This document shows positions 47,078 to 55,712 of a DNA stretch of 64,000 nucleotides, piece by piece. The DNA lies in assembly GCF_000721605.1 (NCBI RefSeq), contig NZ_JOIZ01000032.1:1-64000 (forward strand). Reading direction: 5' to 3'. The notes under the pieces were generated by a model, which was not told the origin of the DNA, made no database searches, and saw only the letters and a program-made list of their open reading frames with translations. The position numbers were made by a program, and so were the translations under genes. The DNA is from Streptomyces sp. NRRL S-37. Lineage in GTDB: Bacteria; Actinomycetota; Actinomycetes; Streptomycetales; Streptomycetaceae. Each line of letters starts with the position of its first letter. Position 1 is the stretch's first letter.

Positions 47078-48456
47078 GACAGCTCCTGGCTGGAGGTGAC
47101 CTGGAGGCGGAGGCGGCGGGCCAGGTCGGAGACGAACACCCCGCGCGGGTCCAGCGCGGCGCGCAGCGCGCGGAAGTCGTCCAGGCGGGGATACATGGCC
47201 GCGAGCAGTTCCGGGCGCAGCCGGGAGTCCTTGGCGAGGCAGACGCGCCCGCCGGTGCCGGCGACCTCCTCGTCGAGTTCGTCGAGGAAGCCGCCGAGGC
47301 CGGGCAGCGAGGCCGGGATGTCCAGGGCCAGGGTCCAGCCCGGCAGCGGGAAGGACAGCCAGCCCGGGTCGGCCTCCCCGAACCGCTTGAGGACGGCGAG
47401 GAAGGACGGGCAGCGGCGCTCGGAGATCCGGCGCACGATCCGGCGCAGGACGTCCTCCCGGCCGTGCCCGACGACGAACTGGTACTGCACGAAGCCGCCC
47501 CGGCCGTAGACGCGGTTCCAGTGCGGTACGCCGTCCAGGGGGTGGAAGAACGCGGGGATCCGCTGGAGCCGCCCCGTGCGCGCGCGGGGCGCCTTGCGGT
47601 ACCAGAGCTCGTTGAACAGCCCCACGGTGGTGCGGCCGAGCAGGCCCTCGGGGACGAAGGAGGGGGCGGCCGGGAGGCGGGAGGTGCGGAAGGAGAGGGG
47701 CTCCCCGCGCGCGCGTGCGTTCCGGGGCAGCGCGTCCAGGGGGGCGTGGTCGCCGCGCGTGAGCACCGCGCGGCCGGTGGCGGCGCCGCGGGCCAGCAGA
47801 TCGATCCAGGCGACCGAGTAGCGGTAGCGGTGGTCGGTGTCGGCGAGGCGGGCCATCAGGTCGTCGAGGTCGCTCGCGCGCTCGGTGTCGACGGACATCA
47901 GCGAGGTCTCGACCGGCTGGAGCCGGATCGTCGCGGTGAGGATCACCCCGGTCAGGCCCATGCCGCCCGCGGTCGCCTCGAACAGCGGTGTGCCCGGCAC
48001 GACCGTACGGACCCGGCCGTCGGCGGTGAGCAGCTCCAGGGAGAGCACATGGCGGGAGAAGGAGCCGGAGACGTGGTGGTTCTTGCCGTGGATGTCGGCG
48101 GCGACCGCCCCGCCGACGGTCACGTAGCGCGTGCCGGGGGTGACCGGCACGAACCAGCCGAGCGGCAGCAGCACCTCCATCAGCCGGTGCAGGGAGACGC
48201 CCGCGTCGCACAGCACGGTGCCGCCGTCGGCGTCGATCGCGTGCACGCGGTCCAGACCCGTCATGTCGAGCACGGTGCCGCCCGCGTTCTGCGCCGCGTC
48301 CCCGTACGCCCGTCCCAGTCCCCGCGCGATGCCTCCGCGGGCCCCGCACTCCCGGACGGCCCGGGCGGCCTCCTCGTACGTCCGTGGACGGATCAGCCGG
48401 GCGGCGGTGGGAGCGGTGCGGCCCCACCCCGTGACGGGAACGGTGTCGGCAGACAT
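47074..48456 (-). CDS. dprE1: Decaprenylphosphoryl-ribose 2'-oxidase (DprE1-like)
   Basis: 460 residues, FAD-dependent VAO-type oxidase. FAD-binding half: ARGLGRAYGDAAQN and VGGAVAADIHGKNHHVSGSF, including the conserved His-Gly-Lys-Asn-His. The C-terminal half has the substrate lysine in CLAKDSRLRPE and VFVSDLARRL. It oxidises polyprenylphosphoryl-ribose at C2 as the first epimerisation step. At the position of M. tuberculosis Cys387 (the benzothiazinone target, in GWNICVD) this protein has Ala377 (GWTLALD). ATG 48456; divergent from the phosphatase gene. Confidence 0.92.
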   Translation of the reverse strand: MSADTVPVTGWGRTAPTAARLIRPRTYEEAARAVRECGARGGIARGLGRAYGDAAQNAGGTVLDMTGLDRVHAIDADGGTVLCDAGVSLHRLMEVLLPLGWFVPVTPGTRYVTVGGAVAADIHGKNHHVSGSFSRHVLSLELLTADGRVRTVVPGTPLFEATAGGMGLTGVILTATIRLQPVETSLMSVDTERASDLDDLMARLADTDHRYRYSVAWIDLLARGAATGRAVLTRGDHAPLDALPRNARARGEPLSFRTSRLPAAPSFVPEGLLGRTTVGLFNELWYRKAPRARTGRLQRIPAFFHPLDGVPHWNRVYGRGGFVQYQFVVGHGREDVLRRIVRRISERRCPSFLAVLKRFGEADPGWLSFPLPGWTLALDIPASLPGLGGFLDELDEEVAGTGGRVCLAKDSRLRPELLAAMYPRLDDFRALRAALDPRGVFVSDLARRLRLQVTSSQELS

Positions 48457-48478
48457 GACGGTGACCGTATCGCCCTTA

Positions 48479-48506
48479 TGTGACTGTTTGGTTTTAAAAC
48501 GTCACA
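48479..48506. promoter_or_regulatory. Dyad in the dprE1/PAP2 divergent promoter
   Basis: TGTGAC (48479-48484) and GTCACA (48501-48506) are inverted repeats around an unusually AT-rich core (TGTTTGGTTTTAAAAC) in the 134-bp gap between the two divergent halves of the polyprenylphosphoryl-arabinose genes. It could be a shared operator or promoter. Confidence 0.4.
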
Positions 48507-48590
48507 CCCATCCCTGAAACGGGTGATTAATGGGATGTCGCTCCCCGGGGACGGGATTCCCGGCCCGCCCGGCGTGAACAGTGGGTCCCC

Positions 48591-49148
48591 GTGGACGAGC
48601 TCCACGACTCCCGCGACTCTCCTGGCCCTTACGGCCCCTATGACTTCCCCCGCCCCCTCGGTCTCCACGGCGTGGACCACCGGATCGTCTCCGCCCTCAG
48701 AGCGTGCGGCGCGGATCCGTGCGTGGCCGGTGCCGCGCGGGCGCTGTCCCTGGCGGGGGAGCACGGGGCGGTGGGGCTCGCCGGAGCCGTCGTGGACCGT
48801 CCCCGGCGCGGCGCCTGGCTGCGCGGCACCACGCTCACCGTGGGCGCCCACGCCGCCGGCTCGGCCGTGAAGCGGGTCGTGCGCCGTCCGCGCCCCACGC
48901 ATGTCGAACCCCTGGTCGGCACGGTCGGCCGGCACTCCTTCCCCAGCTCGCACGCCACGTCCGCGGCGGCCGCCGCCGTCGTCTTCGGCGCGCTGGGCGC
49001 CCGCGCGGTGCCCCCGCTCGCCGCCGCCGTCTGCGTGTCCCGCCTGGTGGCCGGCGTCCACTACCCGTCGGACGTGGCGGCCGGCGCCGCCCTCGGCGTG
49101 CTCACGGCCCGCCTGGGCGCCCGCCGGACGACGGGAGGCCCCGCGTGA
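48591..49148 (+). CDS. PAP2-family phosphatase (decaprenylphosphoryl-5-phosphoribose phosphatase type)
   Basis: 185 residues from GTG 48591. All three PAP2 signatures are present: KRVVRRPRP, PSSHATSA and SRLVAGVHYPSDVAAG, on a membrane protein with about four helices. In mycobacteria the Rv3807c-type phosphatase removes the 5-phosphate of decaprenylphosphoryl-phosphoribose. The next gene encodes the enzyme that makes that substrate, and the stop overlaps its start (GTGA). Confidence 0.88.
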   Translation: MDELHDSRDSPGPYGPYDFPRPLGLHGVDHRIVSALRACGADPCVAGAARALSLAGEHGAVGLAGAVVDRPRRGAWLRGTTLTVGAHAAGSAVKRVVRRPRPTHVEPLVGTVGRHSFPSSHATSAAAAAVVFGALGARAVPPLAAAVCVSRLVAGVHYPSDVAAGAALGVLTARLGARRTTGGPA

Positions 49149-50080
49149 CCCTCCTGCGCGAGCGCTCCGGCCGGCGGCAGACCGCACCGCCCGTCAGGGG
49201 CGGCCTCCTCAAGGGCCTGCTGCTGACCGCGCGGCCCAAGCAGTGGGTCAAGAACGTCCTGGTGATCGCCGCCCCGGCCGCCGCCGGCGAACTGTTCTCC
49301 GTTCACGCCCTGACCCGGCTCGCCCTGGTCTTCGTCCTGTTCACGGCCTGCGCCGCCGCCGTCTACCTCGTCAACGACGCGCGCGACGCCGACGCCGACC
49401 GCGCCCACCCCGTCAAGTGCCGCCGCCCGGTCGCCGCCGGCCAGGTGCCCGTGCCGGCCGCCTACGCCGCCGGGATCGCCCTCGGCGTCCTCGCGCCCGC
49501 CGCCGCGGCCCGGCTCTGCCCCCCGGAGGCCGCCGCGCTGCTGACCGCCTACCTCGCCGTGCAACTGGCGTACTGCGTCAGCCTCAAGCACGTCCTCGTC
49601 GTCGACCTGGTCGTCGTCACCACCGGCTTCGTGATGCGCGCGGTGATCGGCGGGCTCGCCCTCGGCATCCCCCTGTCCCGCTGGTTCCTCATCACCACCG
49701 GGTTCGGCGCGCTGTTCATGGTCGCCGCCAAGCGCTACTCCGAGGCCGTGCGGATGACCGGGAAGGCGGGTGCCACCCGCGCGCTGCTCACCGAGTACAC
49801 CGCCGGCTACCTCCGCTTCGTCTGGCAGCTCGCCGCCGGCGTCGCCGTCCTCGGCTACTGCCTGTGGGCCCTGGAGGAGGGCGGTGTGCCGCACACCGGC
49901 GTGCTGCCCTGGCGGCAGCTTTCCGTGGTCGCCTTCGTCCTCGCCGTCCTCCGCTACGCCGTCTTCGCCGACCGCGGGACCGCAGGCGAGCCCGAGGACG
50001 TGGTGCTGGGCGACCGCGCGCTCGCCGTCATCGGCCTGGTCTGGGCGGCGATGTACGCCCTGGCGGTGGCCGACTGGTGA
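49145..50080 (+). CDS. UbiA-type decaprenyl-phosphate phosphoribosyltransferase
   Basis: 311 residues, polytopic, from the GTG overlapping the upstream stop. The prenyltransferase motif NDARDADADRAHPVKCRRP (Asp-rich, Mg-PRPP binding) and the second Asp motif region around LKHVLVVDLVVVTTGFVMRA are visible. It is related to Rv3806c (UbiA), which transfers phosphoribose from PRPP to decaprenyl phosphate. With the phosphatase and DprE1/DprE2 it completes a four-enzyme route to polyprenylphosphoryl-arabinose. Confidence 0.9.
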   Translation: MTLLRERSGRRQTAPPVRGGLLKGLLLTARPKQWVKNVLVIAAPAAAGELFSVHALTRLALVFVLFTACAAAVYLVNDARDADADRAHPVKCRRPVAAGQVPVPAAYAAGIALGVLAPAAAARLCPPEAAALLTAYLAVQLAYCVSLKHVLVVDLVVVTTGFVMRAVIGGLALGIPLSRWFLITTGFGALFMVAAKRYSEAVRMTGKAGATRALLTEYTAGYLRFVWQLAAGVAVLGYCLWALEEGGVPHTGVLPWRQLSVVAFVLAVLRYAVFADRGTAGEPEDVVLGDRALAVIGLVWAAMYALAVADW

Positions 50081-50166
50081 GGAACCGTCCGCTCCGCCGC
50101 CGGCCATGAGAACCCGGTCCCGGGGTACCAGGGCATGGGGCTTCCGGGACGGGGCAGGGTCGGATC

Positions 50167-51084
50167 ATGGACTGGCTGAAAAGGCTCCCGGTCGTCGGGC
50201 CGTGGACGGCCCGGCTGATGCTCACGCACGCGTGGCGGTCGTACGAGCGTCTGGACCGGGTGCACTGGACGCGACTGGCCGCCGCGATGACCTTCAGGAG
50301 CTTCGTCGCGCTCTTCCCGCTGCTCACCGTGGCCGCCGCGATCGGCGCCGCCACGATCGGCCAGGACCGGCAGGACGCCCTCCAGGACAGGATCACCGAC
50401 CAGGTGCCCGGCATCTCCGACCAGTTGGACATCGGGGAGCTGGTGGAGAACGCCGGCACCGTCGGGCTCATCGCCGGTGCCGTGCTGCTGTTCACCGGCG
50501 TCAGCTGGGCCGGTTCCCTGCGCGAATGCCTCCGCGCGGTATGGGAGCTGCCCGACGAGGAGGAGAACCCCCTCCTGGGCAAGGGCAAGGACCTGGGCGT
50601 CCTCGTCGGCCTGGGCGGCGCGGTCCTGATCACCCTGGCCGCCTCCGCCGTCGCCTCCGCGATGGTCGGCCGGATCAGCGACGCCATCGGACTGGAGAAG
50701 GGCGGCTGGGGCGGGATCGTCCTGCACGTCGCCGCGTTCGCCGTCGCCGTCGGCGCCGACGTCCTGCTCCTGCTGTACGTCCTCACCCTGCTGCCCGGCG
50801 TCGAACCCGCCCGGCACCGCCTGATCGTCGCCGCCCTCACCGGCGCGGTCGGCTTCGAACTGCTGAAGCTGCTGCTCAGCGGCTATCTGCAGGGCGTGGC
50901 CACGAAGAGCATGTACGGCGCGTTCGGCGTCCCGGTGGCCCTGCTGCTGTGGATCAACCTCACCTCGAAACTGGTCCTGTTCTGCGCCGCCTGGACGGCG
51001 ACGGGGAGCAAGCGGGACGAGGTCCCCGGGGTCACGGACGCGAGCGGCGGCGCACCAGGTCCGGCAGCGGCCAGCGCCGGTTGA
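50167..51084 (+). CDS. YihY/virulence factor BrkB family membrane protein
   Basis: 305 residues with six predicted membrane helices and the YihY pattern (RLAAAMTFRSFVALFPLLTV near the N-terminus, LLLWINLTSKLVLFCAAW near the C-terminus). Exact transport or other function is not established for the family. ATG 50167. Its 3' end overlaps the convergent DD-carboxypeptidase gene by 53 bases, so the last 17 codons of each are antisense to each other. Confidence 0.88.
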   Translation: MDWLKRLPVVGPWTARLMLTHAWRSYERLDRVHWTRLAAAMTFRSFVALFPLLTVAAAIGAATIGQDRQDALQDRITDQVPGISDQLDIGELVENAGTVGLIAGAVLLFTGVSWAGSLRECLRAVWELPDEEENPLLGKGKDLGVLVGLGGAVLITLAASAVASAMVGRISDAIGLEKGGWGGIVLHVAAFAVAVGADVLLLLYVLTLLPGVEPARHRLIVAALTGAVGFELLKLLLSGYLQGVATKSMYGAFGVPVALLLWINLTSKLVLFCAAWTATGSKRDEVPGVTDASGGAPGPAAASAG

Positions 51085-52342
51085 CCAGGAAGGCGCCGCC
51101 CGCCAGCAGCACCACCACTCCGCCGGCGATGCCCAGCGCGACCCCGACGCCGTCGGTGCCGCCGCCCGACGCGGCACCCGCCACCGGCTTCGAACCGGCC
51201 GCGACGGCACCGTCCCCGGTGCCCCCGGCCTCACCCGGGGAGGCGGACGGGCCCGGCTGGGCACCGGCCTGCGTCGCGCTCCTCGGCCGCACCAGCTCAC
51301 CCACCGGCTCGACCTTGCCGGCCGCCTTGAAACCCCAGTCGAAGAGCTTCGCGGTCTCCTTGTAGGCCTCGTTGTGCTCGTTCTTCGACGGGTTCATCAC
51401 GGTGACCAGCAGCACCTTGCCGTCCCGCTCGGCGACACCGGTGAAGGTGTTGCCCGCGTTGGTGGTGTAGCCGTTCTTCACCCCGGCTATGCCCTGGTAG
51501 ACCGGCACGTCGGTGTCGCCGGCCAGCAGCCGGTTGGTGTTCTGGATCTCGAAGGACTCGCGGACCTTCTTGCCCTTCTTGTTCTTCTTCGTCTCACCGG
51601 GGAACTGCGCCCTGACCGTCGAGGCGTACTCCCGGAAGTCCTTCTTCTGCAGCCCGGAACGGGCGATCAGCGTCAGGTCGTACGCGGACGACACCTGCTT
51701 CGGGGCGTCGTAGCCGTCGGGGCTGACCACGAAGGTGTCGAGCGCCTGGAGCTCCTCGGCGTGCGCGTTCATCTCGTCGACGGTGTCCTCGACGCCGCCG
51801 TTCATCGCCGACAGCACGTGCACCGCGTCGTTGCCGGAGCGGAGGAAGACGCCCAGCCACAGGTCGTGGACGGTGTACGTCTCGTTCTCCTTGATGCCGA
51901 CCATGCTGGAACCGGAGCCGACCCCGGCCAGGTCGGACGGCTCGACCTTGTGCTTCGTCGTCCTGGGCCACTTCGGCAGCAGCGTGTCCGCGAACAGCAT
52001 CTTCAGCGTGCTCGCCGGGGCCAGCCGCCAGTGCGCGTTGTGGGCGGCGAGCACCTCGCCGGACTCGGCGTCGGCGACGATCCAGGAGCGGGCCGACAGG
52101 TCCTTCGGCAGCACCGGCACCCCGCTCGCGAGGTTGACCTGCGTCCCCGGCCGGCTGAGCCGGGTACCGCCCACGATGGACGTCTTCGCCGGGGGAGTGG
52201 CCGACGGACTCGTCGACGGCTTGGGGGCCGCGAGCGCGACGGGCGCGGTCAGCGCGGTGGAGAGCAGGACGGCGGAGGCGACCAGCAGCGATCGCCGGAC
52301 GGTGTTCTTGGGTGCGGGCACGACCGGAAACGTACATGCCAT
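51032..52342 (-). CDS. D-alanyl-D-alanine carboxypeptidase (class C low-mass PBP)
   Basis: 436 residues. Signal peptide about 1-39 (SLLVASAVLLSTALTAPVALA), penicillin-binding domain with SxxK (Ser111-Lys114 in PASTLKML), SGN (LRSGNDAV) and a third motif KNG (GVKNGYTT) in place of the usual KTG. A Pro/Ala/Gly linker, one C-terminal membrane helix (VALGIAGGVVVLLAGGAFLV) and a basic end anchor it. It trims terminal D-Ala from peptidoglycan stem peptides. ATG 52342 is taken as start; longer frames lack a binding site. Confidence 0.92.
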   Translation of the reverse strand: MACTFPVVPAPKNTVRRSLLVASAVLLSTALTAPVALAAPKPSTSPSATPPAKTSIVGGTRLSRPGTQVNLASGVPVLPKDLSARSWIVADAESGEVLAAHNAHWRLAPASTLKMLFADTLLPKWPRTTKHKVEPSDLAGVGSGSSMVGIKENETYTVHDLWLGVFLRSGNDAVHVLSAMNGGVEDTVDEMNAHAEELQALDTFVVSPDGYDAPKQVSSAYDLTLIARSGLQKKDFREYASTVRAQFPGETKKNKKGKKVRESFEIQNTNRLLAGDTDVPVYQGIAGVKNGYTTNAGNTFTGVAERDGKVLLVTVMNPSKNEHNEAYKETAKLFDWGFKAAGKVEPVGELVRPRSATQAGAQPGPSASPGEAGGTGDGAVAAGSKPVAGAASGGGTDGVGVALGIAGGVVVLLAGGAFLVNRRWPLPDLVRRRSRP

Positions 52343-52412
52343 ACCTGACGAAGTCCCGGGCAGGTCCCCACCCCGGGCAAGGATCCGGACACCGCCCGGT
52401 GATACTGGGCGT

Positions 52413-52661
52413 ATGAAGCTCAGCCGCCCCGTTTCCTGGTTCCTGCTCGCCTTCGGGGTGTGGAGCTGGGTCATCTGGGTCACTTTCGTCAAGAACCTGG
52501 TCAAGGACAGCAGCGGACTCGCGTTCGAGGACGGGCACCCGACGGCGTACTTCTTCGTTCACCTGACGCTCGCCGTCGTCTCCTTCGTACTGGGGACGGT
52601 CATCGGGGGCATCGGGTTGCGCGGACTGCGCGCACTGAGCCGGACGTCACGGACGTCCTGA
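52413..52661 (+). CDS. Small membrane protein (SCO4848 family)
   Basis: 82 residues, two membrane helices (about 6-27, 45-68), with a conserved aromatic start (PVSWFLLAFGVWSWVIWVTF). Streptomyces homologues are annotated only as a membrane protein family. ATG 52413 is 70 bases from the divergent carboxypeptidase start. The next gene begins 24 bases after the stop and is probably co-transcribed. Confidence 0.75.
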   Translation: MKLSRPVSWFLLAFGVWSWVIWVTFVKNLVKDSSGLAFEDGHPTAYFFVHLTLAVVSFVLGTVIGGIGLRGLRALSRTSRTS

Positions 52662-52685
52662 CCGGGAACAGGGGAACTCCGCCTC

Positions 52686-54008
52686 GTGGCCATCGTTTTC
52701 GTACTCATCGCGCTCCTGGTCGTGGCCGTCCTGGTGACGGGCAACTGGTACGTGTGGCGGCGCCTGTTCCGGGACACCACGGAGGGGCCGGGCGCGGTGC
52801 GCCGCGCGGGCGCCGTGCTGTTCGTCGGCGGCTGGGCGCTGACCGTCGGGGCCTTCGTCGCCGGGCGCAGCGGGGCCCCCTTCTGGCTCAAGCAGGTCCT
52901 GGCCTGGCCCGGATACCTGTGGCTGGCCCTGGCCCTGTACCTGCTGCTGGCGGTGCTCGCGGGCGAACTGGTGCGCCCGGTGCTGCGGCGGTTCCTGGAG
53001 CGGCGGGCGGGGGCGTCGGAGGAGGCGGTACCCGTCCCCGCGCGGCCGGAGCCGATAGCGGCCGGGCAGGGCGCGGGGCGCGGTCCTGACAGCGGGACGG
53101 ACGGCGGGACGGACGGCGGGACGGACGGGGGTGACCCGGCGGCCGACGGCGCTGTCCCCGGCCCGCGGGAGGAGCCCGCCGGTCCTTCCCGGCGTCTGTT
53201 CGTCTCCCGTGTCGTCGGCGGGGCCGCCGCCGCGGCGGCCGTGGGGACCGTCGGCTACGGGACGTACGGCGTGCTGCGCGGGCCGCGCGTGAAGCGGGTC
53301 ACCGTGCCGCTCGCCAAGCTTCCCCGCGCGGCGCACGGTTACCGCATCGCGGTGGTCAGCGACATCCACCTCGGGCCGGTGCTCGGACGCGGCTTCGCGC
53401 AGAAGGTCGTCGACACGGTCAACTCGACCCAGGCGGACCTGATCGCGGTCGTCGGCGACCTGGTGGACGGAAGCGTGAAGGACCTCGGACCGGCCGCGGC
53501 CCCCCTGGCGCAACTGAGGGCACGTCACGGGTCGTTCTTCGTCACCGGCAACCACGAGTACTTCTCCGGTGCCGAGCAGTGGGTCGAGGAGGTGCGGCGG
53601 CTCGGGCTGAACCCGCTGGAGAACGCCCGCAGGGAGCTGCCGCACTTCGACCTGGCGGGGGTCAACGACGTGGCCGGCGAGGACGAGGGGCAGGGCCCGG
53701 ACTACGCGAAGGCGCTCGGGGACCGGGACCGGGGGCGGGCGTGTGTGCTGCTCGCCCACCAGCCGGTGCAGATCCATGACGCCGTCGACCACGGTGTCGA
53801 CCTCCAGCTGTCCGGTCACACCCACGGCGGGCAGCTGTTCCCCGGCAACCTCGTGGCCGGTCTGGCCAATCCCACGCTTGCGGGGCTCGAGCGGTACGGC
53901 GACACCCAGTTGTACGTCAGCCGGGGAGCCGGTGCGTGGGGGCCGCCCACGCGGGTGGGGGCGCCGTCGGACATCACGGTGATCGAGCTGGCGTCGAAGC
54001 AGGCCTGA
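52686..54008 (+). CDS. Membrane-associated metallophosphoesterase
   Basis: 440 residues from GTG 52686. Two to three N-terminal membrane helices (about 1-22, 37-60, 70-95), a linker with a GTDGGTDGGTDGG tandem, a TAT-like or anchor segment (SRRLFVSRVVGGAAAAAAVG), then a calcineurin-type phosphoesterase domain. Metal motifs: SDIHLG, GDLVDG, GNHEYFSG, AHQP and GHTHGGQ. It resembles YkuE/YaeI-type enzymes acting on lipid or nucleotide phosphates at the membrane; substrate unknown. Confidence 0.9.
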   Translation: MAIVFVLIALLVVAVLVTGNWYVWRRLFRDTTEGPGAVRRAGAVLFVGGWALTVGAFVAGRSGAPFWLKQVLAWPGYLWLALALYLLLAVLAGELVRPVLRRFLERRAGASEEAVPVPARPEPIAAGQGAGRGPDSGTDGGTDGGTDGGDPAADGAVPGPREEPAGPSRRLFVSRVVGGAAAAAAVGTVGYGTYGVLRGPRVKRVTVPLAKLPRAAHGYRIAVVSDIHLGPVLGRGFAQKVVDTVNSTQADLIAVVGDLVDGSVKDLGPAAAPLAQLRARHGSFFVTGNHEYFSGAEQWVEEVRRLGLNPLENARRELPHFDLAGVNDVAGEDEGQGPDYAKALGDRDRGRACVLLAHQPVQIHDAVDHGVDLQLSGHTHGGQLFPGNLVAGLANPTLAGLERYGDTQLYVSRGAGAWGPPTRVGAPSDITVIELASKQA

Positions 54009-54059
54009 CGGGGCGTCGGGGTGGGCCGGGGGTGGGTTCCGCTCACCCGCGCTCACGGG

Positions 54060-54210
54060 GTGCCTCCCCCACTCTCGGCTCCTCCCCCACTCTCGGCTTC
54101 GCTCGAGCGGGGGACCCCCATGAGCGGGGGGACCCCCATCGCCCACCCGTGCCGCCCTGGGGGTACCTCCCAGGCCTTTAAGGCACTGGGGGAGGCACGA
54201 CTGCCCGCGG
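54060..54210. repeat. Composite Streptomyces repeat element bounded by 12-bp inverted repeats
   Basis: GTGCCTCCCCCA (54060-54071) and its exact complement TGGGGGAGGCAC (54187-54198) bound the element. Inside are a tandem pair CTCCCCCACTCTCGGCT, a tandem pair AGCGGGGG(G)ACCCCCAT, and CGCCCACCCGTGCCGCCC (54140-54157). The outer GGCACGACTGCCCGCGG (54194-54210) continues the block also seen at 10095-10134. No ORF. It sits between convergent genes and may act in termination. Confidence 0.75.
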
Positions 54211-54212
54211 TC

Positions 54213-55712
54213 TCAGGCCGTGCGGCTCGACGCGGTGGGGGCCGGTTCGTCGTCCGCCGGGCACGCTCCCGGCCGGGCCGGCAGGGTCACGGTCACCTCC
54301 AGCCCCTCGCCCGGCGCCGTCCGTACCGCCACCTCACCCCCGTGGGCCCGCACCACGCCCTGCACGATCGCCATGCCGAGACCGCTCCCCGCGCCCCCGC
54401 CCGCGCGGAAGAAGCGGTCGAAGACGCGCGCCGCGTCCTCCGCCGCGAGGCCCGGCCCGTCGTCCGCCACGGACAGCCGCACCACCCCGTCCGCGCGGAC
54501 CACCCCGAGCCGTACCGCGACGTCCGCCGGAGTGTGCGTCCGCACATTGCCCAGCAGGTTCCCCAGGACCTGCCGCAGCCCCGACTCGTCCGCGCGCACC
54601 AGCACCACGCCGTCCGCGTCCACGGTCACCGCCCGTTCCGGCTGCTGCACCCGCAGGTCCTCCGCCGCGTCCCGCACCAGCCGGCACACGTCCACGTTCC
54701 GCAGCCGCAGTTCGGGACGCTGGTCCAGCCGGGCCAGCACCAGCAGTTCGTCGACGAGCCGCCCCATGCGGTCGGACTCCGCCAGCATCCTGTCCCAGGC
54801 CCGCCTGCGCTCCGTCGGCTCGCGCAGCATCCCCCGGTCGTACAGCTGGAGGTAGCCGCGTATCGCGGCCAGCGGCGTCCGCAGCTCGTGCGAGGCATCG
54901 GCGACGAACCGCCGGAGCTGGGCCGCGCTGCGCTCGCGCGTGCGGTACGCCGACTCGACCTGCTGGAGCATCGAGTTGAGGGCGAGCCGTAGCTGCTCCA
55001 CCTCGAGGATCGTCTCCCGGCTGGAGGGCACCCGCCGGGTCAGATCACCCTCCGCGATCGCCGACGAGGTCTCCACCATGTCCTCCAGCGGCCGCATCCG
55101 CCGCCGCACACTGAACATGGTCAGACAGGCCAGCAGCAGCAACAGCAGCGTCCCGATGGCCAGGTCGAGCTTGACCGCCTTGGCGACGCCGTCGTGCACC
55201 GCCTCGGTGGAGCCGGCGATCAGGATGTACGTGCCGTCCGCGAGCCGGGTGGCGGTGACGCGGTAGGCGGCACCGCGCACGGTGACGTCGTGCGGTTCCG
55301 GGTCCTGGAGCAGGGTGCGCGCGTCGCCCACCGCGTCGGCCAGGTCGCGCTGGGCCTTCGTCGGTTCGAAGCCGAGGACGCCGACGGGCTCGCCCCGGGT
55401 GTTCACGGCGGCGAAGATCGAGTCCGGGTCCTCCTCCCGGTTCCAGTCCGGGTCCACCCGGTCGCGGAAGAAGCTCAGCACACCCAGCGAGTCGATCTGC
55501 CGCAGCGTCAGCTCCGAGCCGCCCAACGAGTCACGGGTCCGGGTCAGCTCCGTGTCGATCTGGTCCAGCAGGTAGTAGCGCATGCCCATCACACTCACCG
55601 CGGTGGCCGCCACGATGCCGAGGGCCAGCAGCACCACGTTGGCCAGGGTCAGCGCCCCGCGCAGCGAGTGGATACCCCACCCCGGGCCCGTGTTCCGGAT
55701 CGGGATCCTCAC
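54213..55712 (-). CDS. Two-component sensor histidine kinase
   Basis: 499 residues. Membrane helices at about 20-43 and 170-192 bracket an extracellular sensor loop of ~125 residues. They are followed by a HAMP domain (about 193-250), HisKA with His275 in ADASHELRTPLAA, and HATPase with N (GNLLGNVRTHTP), DDGPGL and GSGLGMAI boxes. It autophosphorylates and passes phosphate to the response regulator encoded just upstream, whose stop it overlaps (ATGA). The stimulus is unknown. Confidence 0.93.
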   Translation of the reverse strand: MRIPIRNTGPGWGIHSLRGALTLANVVLLALGIVAATAVSVMGMRYYLLDQIDTELTRTRDSLGGSELTLRQIDSLGVLSFFRDRVDPDWNREEDPDSIFAAVNTRGEPVGVLGFEPTKAQRDLADAVGDARTLLQDPEPHDVTVRGAAYRVTATRLADGTYILIAGSTEAVHDGVAKAVKLDLAIGTLLLLLLACLTMFSVRRRMRPLEDMVETSSAIAEGDLTRRVPSSRETILEVEQLRLALNSMLQQVESAYRTRERSAAQLRRFVADASHELRTPLAAIRGYLQLYDRGMLREPTERRRAWDRMLAESDRMGRLVDELLVLARLDQRPELRLRNVDVCRLVRDAAEDLRVQQPERAVTVDADGVVLVRADESGLRQVLGNLLGNVRTHTPADVAVRLGVVRADGVVRLSVADDGPGLAAEDAARVFDRFFRAGGGAGSGLGMAIVQGVVRAHGGEVAVRTAPGEGLEVTVTLPARPGACPADDEPAPTASSRTA

